Below, one piece after another: positions 48,014 through 55,050 of a DNA stretch of 64,000 bases. A program made the position numbers and the translations under genes. The stretch comes from Croceibacterium_A sp044506885. Its GTDB lineage: Bacteria > Pseudomonadota > Alphaproteobacteria > Sphingomonadales > Sphingomonadaceae. The stretch lies in contig JBIQKC010000015.1 in the NCBI GenBank assembly GCA_044506885.1, positions 6,426 to 70,425 on the forward strand, read 5' to 3'. Position 1 is the stretch's first letter; every line of letters begins with the position of its first letter. Under the pieces are notes generated by a model. It did not search any database and was not told where the DNA came from. It saw only the letters and a list, made by a program, of their open reading frames with translations.

Positions 48014-48242
48014 TGGCCGATCGGCTCCCGCTCTTTCCGACAGGGCGCCGCTGACGCAACAAGCCGCGCCCACGGGACCAGGCAATGCCTGTCCGGCGAG
48101 CGCAGCTTGCGCATTGGCGTCATCGAGACCCCATCCGTTCCCAGACACCGCGCCCCCGGCGGTGTCCTCCCGTTAATGAAGGCGTCAAAACGCGGCGGAA
48201 GGGATCACCCAGATCGCTGTTTTCGGATTCTTTTTTGCGATG
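48014..48242 (-). promoter_or_regulatory. Leader region between kinase and giant gene
   Basis: This 229-nt region holds an 8-bp perfect inverted repeat (GACACCGC and GCGGTGTC, 7-nt spacer) just after GGGAGG, a GTG at 48148 in frame with the giant, and a 37-codon open frame (48123-48010) whose TGA overlaps the ATG at 48013. A GGAAC-N16-ACGCC element at 48116-48141 loosely resembles ECF promoters. No convincing sigma-70 promoter is visible. Whether the giant is read from here or from the sigma-factor promoter cannot be decided. Confidence 0.35.
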
Positions 48243-50648
48243 TCAGGGTTGGGCCAGGATCGCGAACGATTCCACGGGTTCTCCGGCAGCGCAGCGCGCG
48301 AGGTTCGCCTGCACCCCCGGCCGCAGCGAACCGAGCCATTCGAGCAGGGCCTCGCGCTCCTCCAGCTCCGCCATCAGCTCCTCGGCCTCGGCCCAGCTCC
48401 GGCAGGCCCCCTCGCGCTCGCGCGCCTTGCGGTAGATCGTGCCGAGGATCGCCTTGCCGTAAGCGACTTCGGTCAGCGTTATGGTCTTGCGGTCGGCCCT
48501 GATCTTGGCCTCGCGCGCGGCGACGATCGCGCTTTGCCGCTCGATCGCCTCGGCATGCCGTCCCGAGTTCGACAGGAAGTCCGCTTCCGCCTCGCGCATC
48601 CGTTCGGCGAACGTGACCAGCGCGTGGTCGGCTTCCTCGATCGACATCAGGCGATCGGCTGTATCGAGCCCCTGGAGCAGGAGCTGTTCCGCCTGCGCCG
48701 TCGCGCCGCCGTTGGCGGCCGCCACGTATCCGTAATAGGCATTCCACGCCCGGCGATAGAGAACCTCCGGGTCGTTCGGGAAATCCTTCTCCATCTCGCC
48801 GAACAGGCGATCGGCCTTCAGGTATCCCTGCACGGCCATCCGCAACGGGCCGGGAGCGCCATCGTTGTGCAGCACGACAGCGCGATAGTTCTCGGCCAGC
48901 GCCCTGTCGAAACGCTCCTCGTATCCGCCGCGCTTGTCCTGCGGCCAGTCCGCGAGATCGGCTTCGATGAGGTCGGCGTATCGCGTGAGGCCCGCGTTAT
49001 CGAGCTCGAGGTCGTTCGTCTCCAGCGCGGCGAGCCGCGCCGACCTGCGCGCATCCATCCAGTTCCAGTCGCGCTCCGCGGCCGGCGCCTCCTCGAGCGT
49101 GGCTTCGGCCCTGGCGATCGCCGCCAGCGCCTTCTTGGTGTCGTTCTCCCAATGCGTGAACAGCAGCGCGCGATAGGACAGGGTCTGCGCCAGCCCGGCC
49201 TGCGCGCCCGCGACGCCTTCCTCGGCCAGCCGGACGAAGATCCGTTCAGCCCGGTCGAGGTTCTCGATCGCGTCCTTCGGCTCGCCGAAGTTCGGCCGCG
49301 CCGGAACGCCCTGGATCAACGCCAGGCGGTTGAACCCGCGCGCCGTATCGAGCTGGAGCGCCCGGTCGCTCGACCGGCCTGCCGCCAGTTCGAGCAGATA
49401 TGTCTGCGCGCGGTCGGCCAGCGCAAGGCGCGCAACCGTATTGCCAACCACGCTCTGAAGCTCGTCGTACAAGTCGAACAACTGGAAATTGGCGAGTTCG
49501 CGCAACTGGTCAAACCTGTGCTCCGCCACCGCGCGTTCGCGCTCGGCCCGGCTGTAGCCCCATGCCGTCGCCGCAAGCCCCCCTACCAGCACCACGAGGA
49601 TCGCGGCCGTCGCCAGCGCCAGGCGCTTCTCGCGCTTCAGGAACTTGCGCAGGCGATACGATCTGGCGACCGAGAACGCCGCGATCGGATGATTCCCCTC
49701 GAAGCGGGCGAGATCGTCGATCAGTTCGCTGACGCTCGGATAACGGTCGCCGGTGTCTTCCGCCGCCGCCCGCGCCGCGACCGCGGCAAGCTCCGGTTCG
49801 TCGAGATCCTCGATCAGCAGCATCAGGATGCGCCCGAGCGAGTAGATGTCGGTCAGCGTGTTCGACGCCGTGCCGCGCGCGCGTTCCGGCGCGGCGAAGC
49901 CGGGGGTGAGACTGAGGCCGGAAATCGTCGAGACGGCGGTCAGGTCGGATCCGCCGACCTGGGGGCGCGCAATTCCGAAGTCGATCAGCTTCGCGTGATC
50001 GCCGGACGGAACGAGGATGTTGTTAGGGGTCAGGTCGCGATGGATGATCAGGTTCTGGTGCGCGAACTCGACCGCCAGCGCGACCTGCCGGAACAGCGCC
50101 AGGCGGCGCGCCAGCGCGGGCTTTTCCTCGGCCAGCCACTCGCGCAGCGTCCGCCCGTCGATGTACTCCATGACGATGTAGGGCTGCCCATCGGCGGTTT
50201 CGCCGCCGTCGTAGAGGTGGGCAATATTGGGATGGTTGAGATGGGCGAGGATCTGCCGCTCGCGCCGGAACCGGTCGACCAGCGCCTCTATCAGCACGCC
50301 CGGCTTGATGACCTTTATCGCGACCTGATGCTCGAACCCCGCGCCATCGCGCTCCGCCAGCCACACCGCGCCCATGCCGCCGCGGCCGAGCTGCCTGACG
50401 ATCCGGTAGCCGGGCAGGTCGGGCGGGGCGGCATCTTCGTCGTCGAGCGCGTCGCCGGCGCCGCCAGTGCGAATCGGCATCGGCTGATCGCGATCCGATC
50501 GCAGCAGCTCCATCGCCAGCTTGCGGACCTCGCTCGGAACATCCTCGCGCTCTTCGATAAACGCGACCTGCCCGGAGCTCGGCAGCTCCAGCGCTTCCTC
50601 GAGCAGTCGCATCGCCTGCCGCTCGAGTTCGGCCTCGCGCTCCGTCAT
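48243..50648 (-). CDS. Membrane Ser/Thr protein kinase with C-terminal sensor region
   Basis: An 801-aa PknB-type kinase. The glycine loop GRGGMG is at 88-93, the ATP lysine in VAIKVIK at 112, the catalytic loop IIHRDLTPNN at 201-210, DFG at 223-225 and APE at 253-255. One transmembrane helix (about 343-363) is followed by about 430 residues of helical, TPR-like sequence expected in the periplasm. The catalytic loop reads HRDLT where most Ser/Thr kinases have HRDLK. Its ATG overlaps the sigma-factor stop codon in an ATGA quartet (50645-50648). This is the known arrangement of ECF sigma factors activated by phosphorylation by a partner kinase. The giant gene lies directly downstream, so the pair is the likely regulator of the export locus. 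Confidence 0.92.
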   Translation of the reverse strand: MTEREAELERQAMRLLEEALELPSSGQVAFIEEREDVPSEVRKLAMELLRSDRDQPMPIRTGGAGDALDDEDAAPPDLPGYRIVRQLGRGGMGAVWLAERDGAGFEHQVAIKVIKPGVLIEALVDRFRRERQILAHLNHPNIAHLYDGGETADGQPYIVMEYIDGRTLREWLAEEKPALARRLALFRQVALAVEFAHQNLIIHRDLTPNNILVPSGDHAKLIDFGIARPQVGGSDLTAVSTISGLSLTPGFAAPERARGTASNTLTDIYSLGRILMLLIEDLDEPELAAVAARAAAEDTGDRYPSVSELIDDLARFEGNHPIAAFSVARSYRLRKFLKREKRLALATAAILVVLVGGLAATAWGYSRAERERAVAEHRFDQLRELANFQLFDLYDELQSVVGNTVARLALADRAQTYLLELAAGRSSDRALQLDTARGFNRLALIQGVPARPNFGEPKDAIENLDRAERIFVRLAEEGVAGAQAGLAQTLSYRALLFTHWENDTKKALAAIARAEATLEEAPAAERDWNWMDARRSARLAALETNDLELDNAGLTRYADLIEADLADWPQDKRGGYEERFDRALAENYRAVVLHNDGAPGPLRMAVQGYLKADRLFGEMEKDFPNDPEVLYRRAWNAYYGYVAAANGGATAQAEQLLLQGLDTADRLMSIEEADHALVTFAERMREAEADFLSNSGRHAEAIERQSAIVAAREAKIRADRKTITLTEVAYGKAILGTIYRKAREREGACRSWAEAEELMAELEEREALLEWLGSLRPGVQANLARCAAGEPVESFAILAQP

Positions 50649-51187
50649 CCCAGATTGCTCAGACGGTGGCGCAGCCAGGCGCGGGTGGAAGCCCAGCGGC
50701 GCTTCACCGTCGGCTCCGACACGCCGAGGACTTCGGCGATGTCGCCGGTCGACATGCCGCCGAAGAACCGCATTTCCACGATCTGCGCCCGCTCCGGATC
50801 GATTTTCGCCAGGTCGCCCAGCGCGCTCTCGATCATCATCAGGTCGACCGGCATTTCCCATTGGGCGACATTGGTCGTCAGCGTCATGACCGTGCCGTTG
50901 CGCTTCGCCGTGGCGCGTTTGCGCGCTTCGTCGATCAGGATCTGGCGCATCAGGCGTGACGCCAGCGACAGGATGTGCGCCCGGCTTTGCAGCTCCATCA
51001 CCTTGAGCCGGAAGAGCTTGAGAATCGCTTCGTTGACGAGGTCGCCGCTCGACAGCGAACAGTTGCGCTCATACCGCAGGCGCGCGGCCGCGATCTTGCG
51101 CAGTTCGCCGCCCAGTGCCAGGAACAGCTCGTTGCCGGCGTCGCGATCTCCGTCCTGCCAATCCGCCGCGAGTTTCGCGTAATCCAC
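50645..51187 (-). CDS. ECF-type RNA polymerase sigma factor (kinase-coupled type)
   Basis: A 180-aa sigma-70 family member of the extracytoplasmic-function group, with region 2 (LVNEAILKLFRL, ILIDEARKRATAKR) and a region 4 helix-turn-helix (MSTGDIAEVLGVSEPTVKRRW, about 145-165). The GTG at 51187 was chosen because it has GGGGG 6 nt upstream and gives the usual short N-terminus (DYAKLAADWQDGD); the ATG at 51235 has no ribosome binding site. Region 2.2 reads SSGDLVNE (46-53) where most ECF factors have an acidic DAEDLVQE. In kinase-controlled ECF factors the missing charge is supplied by phosphorylation, so Ser46 or Ser47 are candidate sites (inference). Translation is coupled to the kinase gene. 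Confidence 0.88.
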   Translation of the reverse strand: MDYAKLAADWQDGDRDAGNELFLALGGELRKIAAARLRYERNCSLSSGDLVNEAILKLFRLKVMELQSRAHILSLASRLMRQILIDEARKRATAKRNGTVMTLTTNVAQWEMPVDLMMIESALGDLAKIDPERAQIVEMRFFGGMSTGDIAEVLGVSEPTVKRRWASTRAWLRHRLSNLG

Positions 51188-51483
51188 CCGATACCCCCGT
51201 AGCTCGTCGCTACGATGCCTTAACCATAACCGCATGACAATCGGCGGTCGCCGACAATTGACGGCAAGGTGCGAGCATATTCCGATACTTGCTGCTGCAG
51301 GGTGGGAAATCGGAGGCGTCCCGAAAGAGGACGCGCGGTCGCCGCGCGTGGAGGCCGTCAGGCACGAAATCACCTGCCGCCCCATCGCGGGCCGCTCGCG
51401 TGCGACCTGGCCCGTTCGCCTGTCCGCCTCCGCATTGTCGGGCAGCTCCGGCATGGTTCCGTCGCAGCTCCTGCGCCCGGAAC
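51188..51483 (-). promoter_or_regulatory. Intergenic region upstream of the ECF/kinase genes
   Basis: No gene is supported in these 296 nt. They hold the 5' leader of the sigma factor with a hairpin next to its ribosome binding site (51198-51214), a TCGGC-N4-GCCGA inverted repeat further upstream, and a GGAAC-N15-CGAC element (51437-51460) that loosely matches ECF promoters. I see no good sigma-70 -35/-10 pair, which would fit autoregulation by an alternative sigma factor. Confidence 0.35.
51198..51214 (-). promoter_or_regulatory. Inverted repeat/hairpin next to the ECF ribosome binding site
   Basis: The minus strand reads CGTAGC-GACGA-GCTACG, a perfect 6-bp stem with a 5-nt loop, ending right at the GGGGG ribosome binding site of the sigma gene. 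It could be an operator or a translational control hairpin. Confidence 0.3.
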
Positions 51484-52965
51484 TCAGTTGCCCGCCGGCA
51501 CCGGCGAGGCGCTAGCAGGAGCGACCTGCGCACTCTGCGCGGGTGTTCCGGCGGTGCTCGTGCCGACCGCCTCGGGACCGGCCGCGCGCCCGAAGTCGAC
51601 CACGCGAGCTTGCACCTCGTCATAGTGCGCTGTCGGATCGTAGAGGCCGCCGAAATCGAAGTTGAGATCGGCCGCTTCGGCGCGCCCCATCGCCGCCAGC
51701 AGCGCGAAGCCCGCGACATAGGCGTCGCGGCGCGCGGTCAGCAGCGTCACCTCGGCGTTGAGCAGTTCCTGTTCGGCGTTGAGCCGGTCCAACAGCGGAC
51801 GCAGGCCCGCCGAGGTTTCGGCGCGCAGCCCGGCGAGCACCCGTTCGTTGGCGCTCACGCCGCGCTGCGCGGCGGCGATCACCCGCTCCGACGCGCGCCA
51901 GTTGGCGAAGGTGGAGCGGGCAGCGGCCACTGTCGCACGTTCGGCGTCGATCGCCTGCTCGATCGCCACGCCTTGGCGTTCCTGGGCCTGGCGCACTTGC
52001 GCCGCGCGCCTGCCGCCTTCGTAGATCGGCAGGCGAAGCTGGACGCCGACGAACGCCGTCGTTCCCTGATCGCCGTTGCGCGGGCTGGTGCCCGGCGACA
52101 GCGAGCCGAGGTAATCGTAGTGGTTGAGCCCGCTGATCGCATTGAGGCGCGGATAGCGCTCGCCATCGGCCGCCTCGACATCGAACCCGGCCGCCCGCCG
52201 CTCCGCGCGCGCGGCGAGAAGGTCGGGATTGTTGTTGAGCGCCGCTGCGACTGCGTCTTCGGGTGTCGCCGGCATCTGCGGCAGCGGCGGCGGCGGAACC
52301 AGGTCGCCCGGAGGGCTGCCGACGAGCCGGATATAGCTTTCGCGGCTCGCGATCAGGCGCGCTTCGGCCGTTTCAAGCTGGCTTTCGGCCAGCGACAGCC
52401 GCGCTTCCGCCTGCGCCACATCGGTCGGCCCGCGGTTGCCGGCCTGCTGCCGGTCGCTCGTCTCGCGCACGATGAAGCGCATCACTTCGGTGTTGCGCTG
52501 GTTGAGCTGCACCGCCGCTTCGTCGCGCAGCACGTCCATGTATGCGCCCACGACGGCCGTGAACAATTGCGATTCGGCGCCTCGCAGCCCCATCCTGCTC
52601 GCCTCGACGCGCACTTTCGCTGCGGATATGCTGTTGCTCACCGCACCGAACGTGATCAGCGGAACGGTGGCGCTCAGCTGGCCGATGATCTGCCGGTCGG
52701 GATCGGAAAAGAACCCGCTCGCGGTCGGCTCGCCCTTGAGCACGTTTTCCTGATAGGTCGCGGTCCCTTCCACCGTCGGCAATCCCGCCGCGCGCGCCAG
52801 GGGCACATTCTCGTCCGCCGCCCGCACGTTGGCGCGCTGCGCGGTAATCGTCGGATTGTTCCGGTAAGCCGTTGCCAGCGCTTCCTGTAGCGTCTGGGCC
52901 GACAGGGACTGCGGCAGGAACAGGAGGGCGGCGCAGCTCGCACAGAGCGCAGACTTACGGATCAT
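51484..52965 (-). CDS. TolC-family outer membrane channel protein
   Basis: A 493-aa TolC/outer membrane factor with a signal peptide cleaved after about residue 23 (LLFLPQSLSA-QTL). It has the tandem-duplicated OEP domains: LQEALATAYRNNPTI and LTTFGAVSN-type strands in the first half, then VAAALNNNPDLLAARAE and PIYEGGRRAAQVRQA in the second, plus long coiled coils. The C-terminus is an Ala/Pro-rich tail. Such channels carry type I secretion substrates or effluxed compounds across the outer membrane. It lies 42 nt after an HlyD-type adaptor gene and upstream of the sigma/kinase/giant genes on the same strand, so it is the expected outer-membrane exit of the giant. No ABC transporter gene accompanies it here. 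Confidence 0.9.
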   Translation of the reverse strand: MIRKSALCASCAALLFLPQSLSAQTLQEALATAYRNNPTITAQRANVRAADENVPLARAAGLPTVEGTATYQENVLKGEPTASGFFSDPDRQIIGQLSATVPLITFGAVSNSISAAKVRVEASRMGLRGAESQLFTAVVGAYMDVLRDEAAVQLNQRNTEVMRFIVRETSDRQQAGNRGPTDVAQAEARLSLAESQLETAEARLIASRESYIRLVGSPPGDLVPPPPLPQMPATPEDAVAAALNNNPDLLAARAERRAAGFDVEAADGERYPRLNAISGLNHYDYLGSLSPGTSPRNGDQGTTAFVGVQLRLPIYEGGRRAAQVRQAQERQGVAIEQAIDAERATVAAARSTFANWRASERVIAAAQRGVSANERVLAGLRAETSAGLRPLLDRLNAEQELLNAEVTLLTARRDAYVAGFALLAAMGRAEAADLNFDFGGLYDPTAHYDEVQARVVDFGRAAGPEAVGTSTAGTPAQSAQVAPASASPVPAGN

Positions 52966-53007
52966 CGAACAATTCCCCCTGGCTGAAAGTGGACGCGGCG
53001 GCGGCGA

Positions 53008-53961
53008 TCATCCCACGCGCTCGCCGGCTTTGAATTCGACCCGGCAGCGAAGCCCGGCAGGGAGCTTGTAGTCGGGGTTGGGCAGCTTCAGCCGCATGCC
53101 GAAAGTGCCGCTGGCGGCATCGAACACGCGGTCGATCACGGTGATCTCGGCAAGGTATTTCCCGCCCACCGGCTCTTCGGGATAGATCGCGATGCGATCG
53201 CCGAGCCTGACGGCATCGAGCTGGGCAATCGGCGCGAAGACCTCGACGTTGAGCGGATCGACCTGGGCGATGGTGACGATGTGCGAGGCGTCGGGGCCGC
53301 GATATTCGCCGGGCGACATGACCCGCTCGGTCACGATGCCCGCGATCGGGCTGCGCACCGTCTTTTCGGCCATCACCCGCTGGGTCTGGACATACTCGAG
53401 CCGGGCGACCTGCTGGTCCTGCGCCGCGGCCCGGCGCTCGTCGGCGGCGGCCTTGGCGTTTGCCTGCGCTTCCTCGACCGCGTCGCGCGCAAGATAGGTG
53501 CTGATCTCCTCGCTGCGCTGGCGGACGGCGTCGAGATAGGCGGCGCGGCTTTCGGCCGCGCGCACCGAATAGACGTTGTTCGCCCGCGCCTGCGCCGCGG
53601 CGGCGCCTGCCCGATCGACGTCCGAGCGCAGCTGCGCCACCACCTGGCCACGCCCCACCGTATCGCCGCGCTCGACGTAGATCGCCTGGATGACCCCTTC
53701 GACACCGCTGTTGACGCGAACGACCTGGCTCGGCTCGATCAGGCAGTCGGTCGGGCGGGCGCTGTCGAGGCCGGGCGGCGCGAGCGAGGTGGCGAGTTCC
53801 TCGGGAAGCGCATCGGCGCTCGCCGGCTGTTCGGCCGCGCGCGCCGGAGCGCTCGCCGCCACGCGCGAACCGTCGCCGTCGCCTCCACCCAGGACCAGAG
53901 CGAATCCGACGATCGCCACGATCGCGGCTCCGCCGATCACCATTGCCCGCTTACGATCCAT
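53008..53961 (-). CDS. HlyD-family periplasmic adaptor (membrane fusion protein)
   Basis: A 317-aa adaptor anchored by one N-terminal helix (about 8-26, VIGGAAIVAIVGFALVLGG). It has the lipoyl/biotin-like halves (VNSGVEGVIQAIYVERGDTVGRGQ and TVRSPIAGIVTERVMSPGEY) flanking an Ala-rich coiled coil (about 120-195), then a beta-barrel region (VDPLNVEVFAPIAQL). It bridges an inner-membrane exporter to a TolC channel. It is directly followed by the tolC-family gene, so the two form a cassette, but the matching inner-membrane pump is not next to them. The SecA-like, M50-HlyD and GAF-HlyD proteins further along the strand are the only candidates in the window. The 165-nt gap upstream (53962-54126) has no recognisable promoter. 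Confidence 0.88.
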   Translation of the reverse strand: MDRKRAMVIGGAAIVAIVGFALVLGGGDGDGSRVAASAPARAAEQPASADALPEELATSLAPPGLDSARPTDCLIEPSQVVRVNSGVEGVIQAIYVERGDTVGRGQVVAQLRSDVDRAGAAAAQARANNVYSVRAAESRAAYLDAVRQRSEEISTYLARDAVEEAQANAKAAADERRAAAQDQQVARLEYVQTQRVMAEKTVRSPIAGIVTERVMSPGEYRGPDASHIVTIAQVDPLNVEVFAPIAQLDAVRLGDRIAIYPEEPVGGKYLAEITVIDRVFDAASGTFGMRLKLPNPDYKLPAGLRCRVEFKAGERVG

Positions 53962-54126
53962 CGTTCCCGAACCCCCTCGGGCGAGGATCGCGCGCGGCGG
54001 GATACGTCCCCCGCGGCCCCGGCTCCGCTTTCGATCCCACGCAGGCAGCGCCGGTCCTGGCCCTGCAATCTATGGCGCGAAATCGCGACGCCGCGGATCA
54101 ATTTTTTCCGCGCGCCTTCCGGCGGC

Positions 54127-55050
54127 CTATTCGGTTTCTTCGGCCGCCGCTTCCTGCAACCGCAGCTGGCGGTTGACGCCCAGGATCTTGGTGATGCCGG
54201 GCATGTTGGGAATGTTGTTGTAGACCGCTGCCAGATAGGCGCGATCGAACGTCGTCATCTCCGCCGGCGGCGCCTCGTCGTCGAACAGCGCCAGGATCGT
54301 GTCCATCGGCTGGCCGTCTGCTTCGGCCGGCCGGGTCCGCGCGAACCCGCGCATGGCCGCGTAGTCGGCAAGCTGGACAAGCGACTTGCCCAGCACCTGA
54401 TCCATGTCGAACAGCACCACCACCGAAGTGATGTCCTCGCGCGTGGCGAGATAGATCTTCGAATGGGCCATCCACATCTGCGTAACGGGCGGGTCCATCA
54501 GCGATTCACGGCGCGGGATCGGCATCCCGTCGCGCGTCCTGGTGGCGGTGTTGGTCCACACCCGTACCGGCCCTTCTTCCGCCAACAGCGCATTGCGCTC
54601 GTGGAGCGGAATATCGCGGAACAGATGGCCGTGCTTGCGCTGCAATTGGGCCAGTTCGCTCTGTCCGTCCCTGACGAAGGCGACGATGAAATTGGGCGAG
54701 CAGCGCCCGTCGTCCTTGGCCAGCCACATGTCGAGCCGCTCGGCGTGTTCGCGTATGCGGTCGATCACCATGGAGGCATAGTCGGCCTTCATGCCGATCA
54801 CCCCCGGACACAGTCGATCCTCGAACCGCGCCAGCGGCAGGTCGTGAAAGTTCTGCGGCCTGGTGATCGCGCGCGCCTGGCGGCTGATTTCGCTCCTGGT
54901 GGGTTCCGCCGCCTTGCCGGTGACGACAATGTCGTCGGTCGCGCCCGCCTCCTGCGCCAGGGCAGGCGCGGCAAGCGCGCCGCCGAGAAGGGCCGACACG
55001 ATCGCCATCGCGCCGGGAAAGCCCGGCCACCCTCTCGGTCGCAACGTCAC
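54127..55050 (-). CDS. Exported protein of unknown function, paralogue B
   Basis: A 307-aa protein with a probable signal peptide (MAIVSALLGGALAAPALAQ). It is not a family I can name. It is a clear paralogue of the upstream neighbour and shares RF..xxCPGVxGxK, SPNFIVAFVRDG (PNIL in the other), RDGMPIPRRESL, MWMAHSKIYLATREDI, SLVQLADYAAMR, TILALFDDE and YNNIPNMPG. The GTG start at 55050 overlaps the neighbour's stop in a GTGA quartet (55047-55050), so the two are translationally coupled; the in-frame ATG at 55008 is an alternative start. Conserved Cys residues occur at CPG and after DDGR, possibly a disulfide pair. Its function is unknown. Confidence 0.8.
   Translation of the reverse strand: MTLRPRGWPGFPGAMAIVSALLGGALAAPALAQEAGATDDIVVTGKAAEPTRSEISRQARAITRPQNFHDLPLARFEDRLCPGVIGMKADYASMVIDRIREHAERLDMWLAKDDGRCSPNFIVAFVRDGQSELAQLQRKHGHLFRDIPLHERNALLAEEGPVRVWTNTATRTRDGMPIPRRESLMDPPVTQMWMAHSKIYLATREDITSVVVLFDMDQVLGKSLVQLADYAAMRGFARTRPAEADGQPMDTILALFDDEAPPAEMTTFDRAYLAAVYNNIPNMPGITKILGVNRQLRLQEAAAEETE

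Larger units (their letters stand above)
37700..47850 (-). repeat. 24 PPC-like beta-domain units in 12 alternating A/B pairs
   Basis: Units of about 100 residues alternate in type. A units carry LVFDSLTxNxxxxWxLTGPxG and end in AFRLLDLASA; B units carry ETDxYxFxxxAGExxxF, WRLIDPxGxxV, and end in TYTLLIEGRxxN. They resemble bacterial pre-peptidase C-terminal domains. LamG domains interrupt the array after units A2, B6 and B7, and a lectin-like domain after B9. Confidence 0.8.

Noticed and set aside
31060..47850. CRISPR array or DNA-level tandem repeat
   Set aside because: The periodicity is at the protein level with units of about 100-150 residues that differ in sequence; no short identical repeats with spacers are present.
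11387..48013. Ordinary type I secretion substrate
   Set aside because: No RTX repeats were seen and no ABC transporter gene is in the window, so a plain HlyB-type system is not supported here.
48014..48148. GTG at 48148 as start of the giant
   Set aside because: GGAGG lies 17 nt away, the 45 added residues (with CC) are unlike the rest, and an ATG with a usable ribosome binding site follows at 48013. I kept it as an alternative, not the main call.
51236..51454. Upstream extension of the ECF sigma factor frame to 51454
   Set aside because: The extra translation is Arg/Ser/Pro-rich without sigma homology, and a GTG with a strong ribosome binding site starts exactly at the expected N-terminus.
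54090..54126. T-run at about 54101-54107 as a terminator
   Set aside because: The Ts are on the plus strand, where no gene ends. On the minus strand, where the upstream gene ends, the run reads as As.
55008..55050. ATG at 55008 as start of exported paralogue B
   Set aside because: It is possible, but the GTG at 55050 overlaps the previous stop in a GTGA quartet and gives the basic region expected before the signal peptide.
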